From Streptomyces ureilyticus (GTDB lineage: Bacteria > Actinomycetota > Actinomycetes > Streptomycetales > Streptomycetaceae), in the NCBI RefSeq assembly GCF_011045025.1, contig NZ_JAAKZX010000017.1, positions 19,831 through 83,830 of the forward strand: a DNA stretch of 64,000 nucleotides. Reading direction: 5' to 3'. Position numbers and translations under genes: made by a program. This document shows positions 1 to 7,781 of this stretch, one piece after another (the stretch's first letter is position 1; every line of letters starts with the position of its first letter). The notes under the pieces are model-generated. The model saw only the letters and a list, made by a program, of their open reading frames with translations, did no database searches and was not told the origin of the DNA.

Positions 1-1
1 C

Positions 2-769
2 CAGCCCATGGACGCCAGTGGCTTCCGCGCGTTGGCGTCGCACCTCCCCGACCGCACCGTGATCACCTACGACCCGCGCGGCCTTGGCCGTAGTACCCGC
101 AAGGACGGCCGCGTCGACCACGTACCCCAGACCCAGGCGGCCGACGTGCACGCCGTCATCCAGGCGCTCGGCGCGGGCCCGGTCGAAATGTTCGCGAGCA
201 GCGGCGGTGCGGTGACCGCGCTCGCCCTCGTGGCGGCCTACCCCGAGGACGTGACCACCCTGGTGGCGCACGAGCCGCCGCTCATTGAGGTGCTCCCCGA
301 CGCCAAGGCCGCCGAGTGCGCCCGGGCCGGCTTCCGGGACGCGTACCAGGAGAAGGGCTGGGGTGCCGGCATGGCGGCGTTCATCGCGATGACGTCGTGG
401 GAGGGCGAGTTCACCGACGACTACTTCGCCCAGCCCGCGCCGGATCCCGCCGCCTTCGGGATGCCGGCCGAGGATGACGGCTCTCGTGACGATCCGCTGC
501 TGTCCGACCGGTCCTGGGCGGTCAGCAGCTACCAGCCCGACGTCGACGCGCTCACTGCCGCGCCGACCCGGATCGTGATCGCCGTGGGCGAGGAGTCCCA
601 GGACACCTTCACCGGACGCACCTCGGTGGCGACGGCCGAGCTGCTCGGTCAGCAGGCAACGGTGTTCCCGAGCCACCACGGCGGCTTCGTCGACGGCGAG
701 TTCGGCTACCCCGGGCAGCCCGAGGCCTTCGCACACAAGCTGCGCGAGGTCCTCGACAACGCCGGCTGA
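2..769 (+). CDS. alpha/beta hydrolase, 5'-partial
   Basis: Alpha/beta-fold hydrolase cut by the left edge of the window: the reading frame is open to base 2, and the first in-frame ATG at 8 falls inside the usual strand-loop region just before the first helix, so the true start lies upstream. Visible: YDPRGLGRS near residue 21 (counting from that ATG), a nucleophile elbow FASSGGAV with Ser65, and a candidate catalytic His at SHHGGF near 223. The N-terminal oxyanion-hole segment is missing from view. The substrate cannot be read from the sequence. It is followed by a hairpin at 841-873 and is probably transcribed independently of the pair downstream. Confidence 0.85.
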   Translation, partial: QPMDASGFRALASHLPDRTVITYDPRGLGRSTRKDGRVDHVPQTQAADVHAVIQALGAGPVEMFASSGGAVTALALVAAYPEDVTTLVAHEPPLIEVLPDAKAAECARAGFRDAYQEKGWGAGMAAFIAMTSWEGEFTDDYFAQPAPDPAAFGMPAEDDGSRDDPLLSDRSWAVSSYQPDVDALTAAPTRIVIAVGEESQDTFTGRTSVATAELLGQQATVFPSHHGGFVDGEFGYPGQPEAFAHKLREVLDNAG

Positions 770-840
770 CGATCGTCCTGCAGTAATCCGCCGCCCTGAC
801 GGATCGGCGCAGGGGGCCGTGCGTTCGTCCAGAAGCCGTG

Positions 841-873
841 TGGTGACTCCGTCCGCGGCCGACGGAGTCACCA
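841..873. terminator. perfect 13-bp stem hairpin
   Basis: Arms at 841-853 and 861-873 are perfect inverted repeats around a 7-nt loop (cgcggcc). There is no T-run, as is common for actinobacterial terminators. It lies between the hydrolase stop and the antitoxin start, so a terminator is most likely, but an operator for the toxin-antitoxin operon is an alternative. Confidence 0.55.
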
Positions 874-911
874 GTTCACACGGGCGGCACCTACTAGGTA
901 CCATCCGGTGT

Positions 912-1148
912 ATGCCATCCCTGAACGTGTCCTTCACCGACGAGGAGCTCGAGGGCGTGCGCGTGGCCGCCGCGGCCGAGGGCAAGAGCCTCAAGCAGTA
1001 CCTGCACGACCTCGGCGTCCGCGAGATGCAGCGCCAGCGGTTCGTCGCCGGAGCCACCGCATGGGCCGACAGGCTGCGCGGTGAGTTCGACGAGGCATTC
1101 CCCGACGAGGTGCCGCCCTCCGAACGCGACGGGGCCGCAGCCGCCTGA
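912..1148 (+). CDS. small antitoxin-like protein
   Basis: 78-residue acidic-tailed protein starting MPSLNVSFTDEELEGVRVAA, a pattern seen in ribbon-helix-helix or CopG-like antitoxins: a short beta strand followed by helices rich in E, A and K. The ATG at 912 is preferred over an upstream in-frame start at 819 because the extra 31 residues look non-coding and overlap the hairpin. Its stop overlaps the next start (tgATG at 1146-1150), so the two proteins are translationally coupled, as expected for an antitoxin-toxin pair. It probably neutralises the downstream Fic-like protein and represses its own promoter (inference). Confidence 0.7.
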   Translation: MPSLNVSFTDEELEGVRVAAAAEGKSLKQYLHDLGVREMQRQRFVAGATAWADRLRGEFDEAFPDEVPPSERDGAAAA

Positions 1149-1531
1149 TGCCGCCCATCCTCTACATCGACGTCCCCTGGCTTCTGGACGTCCAGGAGGC
1201 CGCCCTCGGGCACGAGGACATGACGGTTTCCGACTACTCCGCGCTCGTCGCGGCCGTCGGGCGCCACAAGACCAAGCTGCCGACGCTCCAAGCCTCCGAC
1301 CCGGACGCCGCATGGCGTGCGGCCGCACTGATGCACACGCTCGTGCGCCTTGAGCCGCTTCCGCACCGCAACAGCCTGTTTGCGGCGTTCGTCACCGCGC
1401 AGTACATGGGCCAGTCCGGTGAGGGCATCGACCCGCCCTACGGCGCCCTGTCCGACCTCGTACGCAAAATCCGCGACACCCGCCTCAGCGTCCACGCAGT
1501 CGCCGACCAACTGCGCTCCTGGAGACTGTGA
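1148..1531 (+). CDS. Fic/Doc-like toxin, degenerate active-site motif
   Basis: 127-residue protein resembling the short Fic/Doc-type toxins common in Streptomyces: MPPILYIDVPWLL at the start, an alpha-helical core, and LEPLPHRNSLFAAFVTAQYM where Fic/Doc proteins carry HxFxxGNxR/K. Family members modify targets (AMP or phosphate transfer, for example Doc on EF-Tu). Here the canonical His and GN[K/R]R residues are not recognisable; only HRNSLFAA remains at that place. It is coupled to the antitoxin-like gene. Either the motif has diverged within this subfamily or the toxin is catalytically dead. Confidence 0.65.
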   Translation: MPPILYIDVPWLLDVQEAALGHEDMTVSDYSALVAAVGRHKTKLPTLQASDPDAAWRAAALMHTLVRLEPLPHRNSLFAAFVTAQYMGQSGEGIDPPYGALSDLVRKIRDTRLSVHAVADQLRSWRL

Positions 1532-1634
1532 TCAGCCCAGGTTCGCCGTGCGGGGCTGAACTCGCTGAGATGCAGGGGCCGTTGCGGCTAGGTTGGGTGA
1601 GAGCCACTGGACGCGCAGCAGGGGGATGTTCTCC

Positions 1635-2447
1635 ATGGGGGACGACGACTCAGCACGGCAGGTAGGGGCCAGGATCGATACGTCAGTGCCGCACTCGGCG
1701 CGGATCTGGAATTACTGGGTGGGGGGCAAGGACAACTACGAGGTCGACCGCGAGGCGGGGGACCAGGTGAAGGCGGTGTTCCCGGGCATCGTCGACGACG
1801 CCCGTCACACCCGGGCATTCCTGGCGCGTGTGGTCCGCTATCTGGCGGGCGAGGCGGGCATCCGGCAGTTCCTGGACATCGGCACGGGCCTGCCGACCGC
1901 CGACAACACGCACGAGATCGCCCAGCGGGTGGCGCCGGAGTCACGGATCGTCTACGTCGACAATGATCCCCTCGTACTGAGGCACGCCCAGGCGCTGCTG
2001 ACCAGCACCCCCGAGGGCGTCTGCGACTACATCGATGCCGACGTACGAAACCCGGACCTGATCCTGGCCGAAGCCGCCAAGACGCTGGATTTCCGCCGCC
2101 CCATCGGGCTGATGATGCTGGGGATTCTGGGCAACGTCCCTGACTACCAAGAGGCGCGAGCCGCCCTGAAGCGCCTGCTGGACGCCCTGCCCTCCGGCAG
2201 CTACCTCGTGGTCAACGACGGCACCACCACCGACCAGAAACGGAGCGAGGCCGTCCGCCAGTTCAACGAGAACAGCGGCAGCCCGCATCCCTACACCAAC
2301 CGAAGCCCAGAACAGATCACCGAGTACTTCCGCGGGCTGGACCTCGTGGAGCCCGGAGTGGTGCCCACCTCCATGTGGCGGCCCGACCCCAGCCCGTGGC
2401 CGGCCGGCGACGTAGCGGTGCTGTGTGGTGTGGGTCGTAAGAGCTGA
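1635..2447 (+). CDS. SAM-dependent methyltransferase, DUF574 family
   Basis: 270-residue member of the Streptomyces-expanded S-adenosyl methyltransferase family (PF04672-type). Recognisable elements are SARIWNYWVGGKDNYEVDR near the N-terminus, the SAM-binding FLDIGTGLPTADNTHE, VDNDPLVL for the acidic end of strand 2, and a C-terminal PEQITEYFRGLDLVEPG. The ATG at 1635 is chosen because a GGGGGA Shine-Dalgarno lies about 9 nt upstream; TTG 1593 and ATG 1626 are alternatives. Members are abundant and mostly without known substrate; some act as orphan regulators or natural-product methyltransferases. It converges on the creatininase gene with 19 bp between stops. Confidence 0.85.
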   Translation: MGDDDSARQVGARIDTSVPHSARIWNYWVGGKDNYEVDREAGDQVKAVFPGIVDDARHTRAFLARVVRYLAGEAGIRQFLDIGTGLPTADNTHEIAQRVAPESRIVYVDNDPLVLRHAQALLTSTPEGVCDYIDADVRNPDLILAEAAKTLDFRRPIGLMMLGILGNVPDYQEARAALKRLLDALPSGSYLVVNDGTTTDQKRSEAVRQFNENSGSPHPYTNRSPEQITEYFRGLDLVEPGVVPTSMWRPDPSPWPAGDVAVLCGVGRKS

Positions 2448-2466
2448 GTAGGGTCGGGGACGGGAG

Positions 2467-3276
2467 TCACTCCCGAAGGGTGCACCATTCGTCGGAGCGG
2501 GCGGCGACGCGCTGCCAGACCTCCTCGGCCTCCTCGAAGGACATGAAGGGGGCGTCGGCTTCGGGAAGTGGCTGGCACCCGTCCACGATCACCTTGATCG
2601 CGTCGAGGCTGGCCTCGATGATGGCCCGGCCCTCGTTCTCGCTGGCGAGATGGGCGTCGTCGCCCTGGGCGAAGCGGCCGAGGGGTGTGGTGTTGCGGTC
2701 GTCCAGGCGGGTGAGGTCGACCAGTTCCGGGCGGACATACATGAGTTGGGAGATCTCGTAGCGGCCTGCGTGGTCGCCTTCGAACTGGCCCATGACCAGT
2801 TCAGGGTCGCTGACCGCGGTGATCGGAATGTCGCGGGCGCGGCGGAACTCCTCGACCGCCAGCCGCAGATCGGGCTGGTTGGCGTTGTGGCCCGTCAGAA
2901 TCACGGCGGCGCGGAAGCCCGCGTTGACGAACGCCCGGAGCTGGTGGACCAGCAGGCGCAGGACCACATCGGGCGGGAGGCTTCCCATGCGCGGGTTGAC
3001 GTCGCCCATCACTTCCTTGAGCCACGGCCGGTGGTAGCCGGTCTCGTGGATCTGGTACGTCTGCGTCGGCGCGACGATGCCGCCGAACCGGCGCGCCGCC
3101 TCATCGCACAGGTAGACGGCCTTGTGGGTGTCCAGGCCGAATGCGGCGACGTGGCCGTGCGGCTCGCACAGGCCCATCGGCATGTAGACCAGGGGTAGTT
3201 GGGCCAGGCGCTCTTCGAACTCGCGCGGCAGCAGGTCTTCCCAGCGGACTGTGTCCGGCGGTGTGCTGGTCGTCAT
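2467..3276 (-). CDS. creatininase-family amidohydrolase
   Basis: 269 residues of the creatininase fold (creatinine amidohydrolase/MftE/IolN-type metal hydrolases that open cyclic amides or related rings). The metal-binding string is MPMGLCEPHGHVAAFGLDTH, giving E38, H40 and D49; a further GHNAN motif and a FEGDHAGRYE segment supply the remaining His and Glu. The usual E-x-H is E-P-H with GH following, as in the non-creatinine subfamilies. Its start overlaps the aldo/keto reductase stop by 4 bases, and it is the last gene of the hydroxylase operon, so it may act on a cyclic product of that pathway. The substrate is unknown. Confidence 0.85.
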   Translation of the reverse strand: MTTSTPPDTVRWEDLLPREFEERLAQLPLVYMPMGLCEPHGHVAAFGLDTHKAVYLCDEAARRFGGIVAPTQTYQIHETGYHRPWLKEVMGDVNPRMGSLPPDVVLRLLVHQLRAFVNAGFRAAVILTGHNANQPDLRLAVEEFRRARDIPITAVSDPELVMGQFEGDHAGRYEISQLMYVRPELVDLTRLDDRNTTPLGRFAQGDDAHLASENEGRAIIEASLDAIKVIVDGCQPLPEADAPFMSFEEAEEVWQRVAARSDEWCTLRE

Positions 3277-4274
3277 CGGTACTCCCCAAAGATCTTGGTT
3301 TCGTTGAAGTTCTTGATGAAGCGGTGCTTGAAGCGCAGCAACTCGTGGATCTCGGCGGGGAGTTCGGGCTCTTCCAACGCCGCGATGTTCGCCTCGCAGT
3401 ACTCCCGGACCTGCATCGAGGAGATCGCCGTGGTCACGCCCTGCGCCTGGACGACGAACTTCAGGGCGAGCGCGGCGAGCGAGCCGGCGTACTGGGGCAC
3501 GTACTGCCGTAGCTCGTCGACCTTCCGCAGGTAGACGGCGCGGGGCACGATGTCGTCGAAGTAGCCGTACCGGAAGTCGTCCTCGGCGAAGACGGTGTCC
3601 TCGGTGAGCGTGCCGGTCAGTCCGCCCTCGTCCAGGACGCAGCGCGCGATCACGGCGACGTCGTGCTCGACACAGGTCGGCAGGAGGTTGTCCAGGGCGA
3701 TCGGGTCGAAGATGTTGATGATCGTCTGGACGGAGTCGATCAGGCCGGACTGCACCAACGGCAGCGCCATGTCGCTGCGGTGGTCCGGGATCGAGATCCC
3801 GATGTGGCGTACGAGTCCTTCCTGCTTGAGCTGTTGCAACTCGTCCATCCAGTGCCCGTTCACGCCCCAGGTGGGCCACCAGATGTGCAGCTGGAGGAGG
3901 TCGACGTGGTCGAGGCCGAGTTCGGTGAGCGAGCGCTGGGTGCTGGCGATGATGTGGCCGGGCGGGTGGGCGAGTTCGGGGTCTACGGGGGTGCCCCAGC
4001 CGCGCTGCCCGGAGAGGTTCTCGACTTTGGTGGCGACGAAGGGACGCGTTCCGGACCACTGGCTCAGTGCTTTGCCGACGATGCGTTCGGAGTTGCCGTA
4101 GGCCCGGGCGGTGTCGATGAAGTTGACGCCGCGGTCCAGGGCGTACAGCAGGCTGTCGATCCAGTGGGACTTCGAGTCGTCGGCGTTGCCGCCGAACCAG
4201 CCGGCGAGTCCCATGGCTCCGAAACCGAGTTTGCTGATCGGTTCGCCGGAGCGGGGGAAGGACGAGTGGTGCAT
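3273..4274 (-). CDS. aldo/keto reductase
   Basis: 333-residue NAD(P)H-dependent aldo/keto reductase, a (beta/alpha)8 barrel. The catalytic tetrad is visible: D54 and Y59 in NFIDTARAYG, K83 in ATKVE, H130 in LLQLHIWW. The C-terminal cofactor region includes TAISSMQVREYCEAN. It would interconvert a carbonyl and an alcohol. It is the fourth gene of the minus-strand operon, 16 bp after the reductase gene, and overlaps the creatininase start by ATGA. Together with the membrane hydroxylase it could oxidise a newly made alcohol, or reduce a ketone, on the same substrate (inference). Confidence 0.9.
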   Translation of the reverse strand: MHHSSFPRSGEPISKLGFGAMGLAGWFGGNADDSKSHWIDSLLYALDRGVNFIDTARAYGNSERIVGKALSQWSGTRPFVATKVENLSGQRGWGTPVDPELAHPPGHIIASTQRSLTELGLDHVDLLQLHIWWPTWGVNGHWMDELQQLKQEGLVRHIGISIPDHRSDMALPLVQSGLIDSVQTIINIFDPIALDNLLPTCVEHDVAVIARCVLDEGGLTGTLTEDTVFAEDDFRYGYFDDIVPRAVYLRKVDELRQYVPQYAGSLAALALKFVVQAQGVTTAISSMQVREYCEANIAALEEPELPAEIHELLRFKHRFIKNFNETKIFGEYR

Positions 4275-4290
4275 GGAGGGTGTCTCCTGT

Positions 4291-5649
4291 TCAGCTCGGT
4301 GCCTGCCGCAGCAGGGTCTTGAGCGGTACGGCCGGGTCGGTCAGGGGTGCCGGGTCCGGGACCGCCCGGCGGGCGATGAGGATCTCGGCCAGGCTGATGT
4401 CCTTGGCCACGGCGTTGCCGGTGCCGACCGCTGCGGCGTACAGCAGCCGGCCGTCGTCCCCGAGGCCGAACCGGATGGTCACCCCGTCCGGACGGTCGCG
4501 TACGACTTCTCGCGCTGCGGCGTCGGGCAGTCCGGCGATCTGCAGAGTGAGGTCGAACTGGTCGGACCAGAACCACGGAACGGCGGCGAACGGCCGGCCG
4601 TCGCCCAGCATGTTCCGCGCCACCGCCCGGCCCTGGTCCTGGGCATTGCGCCAGGCCTCCAGGCGGATGCGGCGCCCGCCGTAGAGAGGGTGCGGAAAGG
4701 AGCAGCAGTCGCCGGCGGCGAAGATGTCGGGGTCGGAGGTGATGAGGCGGTCGTCCACCCGTACGCCGTTGTCGATGGCGAGGCCGGCCTTCTCCGCGAG
4801 CGCGGTCTCGGGTACGGCACCGACACCGGCGACGACGGTGTCGAAGGCCAGCGGCAACGCTTCCGAGGGGCGCGGGACTGTGTACGTGTGCGGCTCCGCC
4901 GCGGGGCCCGACCAGCCACGACGGTGCGGCAGACGTTGGACGGCAGGTCCCGGCGCTTCCCGCGGAGCGCCAAGCTCCAGCAACAGCGCGCCGTCCTGGC
5001 GCGTGAGCCGTTCCATCGCCAGCCCGCAGCGCAGATCGACACCGGCCTGTCGGTGCCGGTCGGCGACCGCGGTGGCGATGGCGGCCGGTACCGCCCGGCT
5101 CATCGGGCGCGGCGCCGCCTCGATCACGGTGACGGCACAGCCCCGCGCCGCAGCGGCCGCGGCCACCTCCAGGCCGATGAAACCGGCGCCGATCACGCCG
5201 ATGCGCGCACCCGGCCGCAGCCGGTCCCGCAGGACGATCGCGTCCGCACGGCTGCGCAGATAGTGCACGCCGCCTGCTTCGATGCCGGCCACCGGCAGTC
5301 GCCGGGCACTCGCCCCCGTGGCCAACAGCAGCCGCTCGTACGGGATCCGGCGCCCGTCGGCGAGCACGGCCTCGTGACCTTCGCGGTCGACACCGGTGAC
5401 GGTGGCTGCCGCGACGTACTCGATCCCGGCGTCCCGCAGCGCGCCGTCCTCGTACAGCGCCGGGGGCTCGACGTTTCCTTCGGACCCGGTGAGCACGTAC
5501 TTGGACAACGGCGGGCGCTCGTACGGCCGCGAGTGCTCCGCGCCCACCAGAGTGATCGGGCCGTTCCAGCCCGCCTCACGCAGCTCGAACGCGGCCCGCG
5601 TACCGCACTCACCGGCCCCGACGACCACCATCCCCGGTGCGGCACCCAC
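4291..5649 (-). CDS. FAD-dependent ferredoxin reductase
   Basis: 452 residues of the Rieske/2Fe-2S ferredoxin reductase class (RedA/BphA4-like). Two dinucleotide-binding folds are seen: VVVGAGECGTRAA near residue 8 for FAD, and IGVIGAGFIGLEVAAAAA mid-protein for NAD(P)H. PYERPPLSKY follows the first fold and DIFAAGDCCSFPH is the FAD-ribityl motif. It transfers electrons from NAD(P)H to the Rieske ferredoxin encoded 3 bp upstream. GTG at 5649 is used as start. An in-frame stretch around 4900-4990 contains an additional PGPAVQRLPHRRGW-like loop not usual in the family, possibly a lineage-specific insertion. Confidence 0.9.
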   Translation of the reverse strand: MGAAPGMVVVGAGECGTRAAFELREAGWNGPITLVGAEHSRPYERPPLSKYVLTGSEGNVEPPALYEDGALRDAGIEYVAAATVTGVDREGHEAVLADGRRIPYERLLLATGASARRLPVAGIEAGGVHYLRSRADAIVLRDRLRPGARIGVIGAGFIGLEVAAAAAARGCAVTVIEAAPRPMSRAVPAAIATAVADRHRQAGVDLRCGLAMERLTRQDGALLLELGAPREAPGPAVQRLPHRRGWSGPAAEPHTYTVPRPSEALPLAFDTVVAGVGAVPETALAEKAGLAIDNGVRVDDRLITSDPDIFAAGDCCSFPHPLYGGRRIRLEAWRNAQDQGRAVARNMLGDGRPFAAVPWFWSDQFDLTLQIAGLPDAAAREVVRDRPDGVTIRFGLGDDGRLLYAAAVGTGNAVAKDISLAEILIARRAVPDPAPLTDPAVPLKTLLRQAPS

Positions 5650-5652
5650 GGG

Positions 5653-5967
5653 TCAGCCGATCCCGATGAAGACGGTGCCGTCCTCGACCCGGACCGGATA
5701 GGTCGGCAGATCGACGAGGACGGGAGCGCCATCGGCTCTCCCGGTCGTGTAGTCGAACCGCCCGTTGTGCTTGGGACATTCGATGGTGTTGTCCATGACC
5801 AGGCCGTCGCAGAGGAGCATCCGTTCGTGGGTGCAGTGCCCCGCGGTGGCGTAGAAGTCGTCCTCCGGGGAGCGGTAGATGGCGTAGCCGACCCCCTCAT
5901 GCTGAAAGGGGATGACGTCTTCAGGGTCGATGTCGTCGGTCTGACATGCGGCGATCCACGTGGACAT
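5653..5967 (-). CDS. Rieske [2Fe-2S] ferredoxin
   Basis: 104-residue soluble Rieske ferredoxin. Cluster ligands are C45-x-H47 in AGHCTHE and C64-x2-H67 in ECPKHNGRFD, the oxygenase-ferredoxin arrangement (biphenyl/naphthalene dioxygenase type). No membrane anchor is seen, so it is cytoplasmic. The ATG at 5967 is supported by an AGGAGG Shine-Dalgarno 7 nt upstream; a longer open frame to 6045 lies inside the neighbour's coding sequence and is rejected. It sits between reductase and membrane hydroxylase genes and must be the electron carrier between them. Confidence 0.93.
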   Translation of the reverse strand: MSTWIAACQTDDIDPEDVIPFQHEGVGYAIYRSPEDDFYATAGHCTHERMLLCDGLVMDNTIECPKHNGRFDYTTGRADGAPVLVDLPTYPVRVEDGTVFIGIG

Positions 5968-5980
5968 GCGGGTGTACCTC

Positions 5981-7069
5981 CTACTGGGCGAGCGCACGGC
6001 CATCGGAGCGGGCGTGCAACGGCGGCGCCCCCGGCGGCAGTTCACGGCGCACGTAATACGTCGGGTCCTTCAGCTGGCGCAGCACCGCCGGGATGATCTC
6101 CTTGTACGCCGCCCACAGGGACGGGTACGCGGGAGCCAGCTGGTCCTTGATCTCCTCGTGCAGCTCCGGCAGCCGGTGGTAGGGGATCATCGGGAACATG
6201 TGGTGCTCGACGTGGTAGTTCATGTTCCAGTACAGGAACCGGTGGACGCGGTTCATGTGCACCGTGCGGGTGTTGAGCCGGTGGTCGAGTACGTTCTCGC
6301 CCATCCCGGCGTGCTGCGTGAGGCCGTACACGTAGAGCATGTAGCCGCCGTACACCCGCGGCAGGCCGACGAACATCGCCGGCAGGATCGAGCCGGTCAG
6401 CACACAGGCGGCGATCACGGCGGCGTAGATCGCCAGCCAGATACGCGCCGTACGGAACACCTTGGCCCGCTCGATATCGGGGACGTAGGTGCGCTGCTCG
6501 GCGGTGAGCCGTCCGAACGCGTGCAGCACGGTGTCGCGCAGCGCCACGGGTACGTCGACCAGGCCGAAGAAGTTGGCCAGGAGCTTGGCCAGCCGGGCCG
6601 GGCGCATCACCTGGATCTCCGGGTCGCGGCCGAGGATCAGCGTGTCGGTGTGGTGCCGGGTGTGGCTCCAGCGCGACACGGTCGGGTTCCTCATGACCAT
6701 GAAACAGGCCAGCTGGTACACGGCGTCGTCAAGCCGGCGGCTCTTGAAAGCGGTGCCGTGCCCGCACTCGTGCCAGCGTGAGTCCGACGCCGACCCGTAC
6801 AGCACTCCGTAGGCGGCGAAGAACGGCACCGCGAGCCAACTGCCCCAGAAGACGGCGCCCAGTGTCCCGAACACCGCCATGGCGCCCAGCCAGATGACCG
6901 TGTCACGGATCGCCGGGCCGTCCGAGCGGCGCATGAGCTCCTTCATCCGGCGGCGCGGCACGTCGCTGCGAAACCAGTCGGTGCCGTCGGCCAGCCCCGC
7001 CTCCACGGCGCGTTCGCCCTCAGGGCCGACCAGGCTGTAGCGCTGCAGACGTTCTCTGGCCTTCACCAT
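5981..7069 (-). CDS. membrane di-iron hydroxylase/desaturase
   Basis: 362-residue integral membrane protein of the fatty-acid desaturase/hydroxylase superfamily. All three histidine boxes are present: HECGH (H100, H104), HTRHH (H136, H139, H140) and HVEHH (H286, H289, H290), which bind the di-iron centre. Hydrophobic segments occur near residues 58-95 and around 190-235. The boxes match acyl desaturases more than AlkB, but pairing with a dedicated Rieske ferredoxin and FAD reductase suggests a hydroxylase acting on a hydrocarbon, terpenoid or acyl substrate. It is first in its operon, preceded by tandem operator-like repeats at 7111-7136. Confidence 0.88.
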   Translation of the reverse strand: MVKARERLQRYSLVGPEGERAVEAGLADGTDWFRSDVPRRRMKELMRRSDGPAIRDTVIWLGAMAVFGTLGAVFWGSWLAVPFFAAYGVLYGSASDSRWHECGHGTAFKSRRLDDAVYQLACFMVMRNPTVSRWSHTRHHTDTLILGRDPEIQVMRPARLAKLLANFFGLVDVPVALRDTVLHAFGRLTAEQRTYVPDIERAKVFRTARIWLAIYAAVIAACVLTGSILPAMFVGLPRVYGGYMLYVYGLTQHAGMGENVLDHRLNTRTVHMNRVHRFLYWNMNYHVEHHMFPMIPYHRLPELHEEIKDQLAPAYPSLWAAYKEIIPAVLRQLKDPTYYVRRELPPGAPPLHARSDGRALAQ

Positions 7070-7110
7070 GCATCCCTGTCCTCTCCATCGAGCCGGTCAT
7101 GCGCGGGTAA

Positions 7111-7136
7111 CTGGAGCGCTCTACTGGAGCGCTCTA
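7111..7136. promoter_or_regulatory. tandem 13-bp operator-like repeat
   Basis: Two perfect head-to-tail copies of CTGGAGCGCTCTA (7111-7123 and 7124-7136), each containing the palindrome GAGCGCTC. The second ends in an AT-rich step. They lie 42 bp upstream of the hydroxylase start on the minus strand, so binding here would control the five-gene operon. The motif does not match the AT-rich element of the downstream regulon. No regulator gene is adjacent. Confidence 0.6.
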
Positions 7137-7243
7137 ATTCCGGTAATGGTGAGAGCGGCCACCTCGCATGTCAAGACATTCGGTTGCAATAAGTTTCGGC
7201 AGGCGGCAGGAGCGCTTCCGCCGGTTCCCGCTAGCAGCGGAAG

Positions 7244-7738
7244 TTACTGGTCCGCCAGCCACGCCTCGTGGCGAGCGAAGTGCCCCGGATCCCGCGTGAC
7301 CCAGATCCCCGACGCCCGCGCCAGCACCGCGCCGCCCGGCAGCAGTGTCATCTCGCCGGCGATGTACCAGCGAGAACCCTCGCGCCGCTCGACCCAGGCC
7401 CGTACCTGAACCGGTCGTTCCACCGGCACCGGTTTCACGAAGCTCACCGTCAGTTCGGCCGTTACGCTCAACACCCGGTTCAGCAAGGGGAGATGGCCCA
7501 GGCACTCGTCCATGACGGACGCCGTCCAGCCGCCGTGCGCGACGTTCGGCCCGCCTTCCTGGGAGCGGGGGCAGGCCAGTTCGAACCACGCCACGCCGTC
7601 GTCACGGAGCCATTCCTTGTCCACGCCGAGACGGCACGCGCCGGCCGCTCGGCAGGCCCCGCACAGCGCGACCCCGCCTGTCGTACGCGGCGGCTCCTGG
7701 AAGTCCGATCCGGCCCACTGGGCGTTTGGCGTCGGCAT
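7244..7738 (-). CDS. hotdog-fold acyl-CoA thioesterase with Cys-rich N-terminus
   Basis: 164 residues with a PaaI-like hotdog domain: GPNVAHGGWTASVMDECLGH carries the HGG turn and the central helix, and AELTVSFVKPVPV the core strand. The family hydrolyses acyl-CoA thioesters. Unusual is the N-terminal C26-x2-C29-x5-C35 cluster (CGACRAAGAC), which with C54 in ELACPRS could bind a metal. It is the last gene of the 12378-7244 operon, 43 bp after the LLM oxidoreductase, so it may recycle CoA from dead-end intermediates of the pathway. Confidence 0.85.
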   Translation of the reverse strand: MPTPNAQWAGSDFQEPPRTTGGVALCGACRAAGACRLGVDKEWLRDDGVAWFELACPRSQEGGPNVAHGGWTASVMDECLGHLPLLNRVLSVTAELTVSFVKPVPVERPVQVRAWVERREGSRWYIAGEMTLLPGGAVLARASGIWVTRDPGHFARHEAWLADQ

Positions 7739-7781
7739 GCGCGCACTCCCTCGTCTCGAACGTCGGCAGATCGTCGGCGGA

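Noticed and set aside
2467..3276. MftE of a mycofactocin cluster
   Set aside because: The creatininase fold suggested MftE, but no mycofactocin precursor, radical SAM or other mft gene is nearby, and the neighbours form a hydroxylase system.
4111..6096. Long plus-strand open frame opposite the reductase and Rieske genes
   Set aside because: Composition is that of an antisense shadow; the minus strand carries complete FAD, NAD and Rieske motifs.
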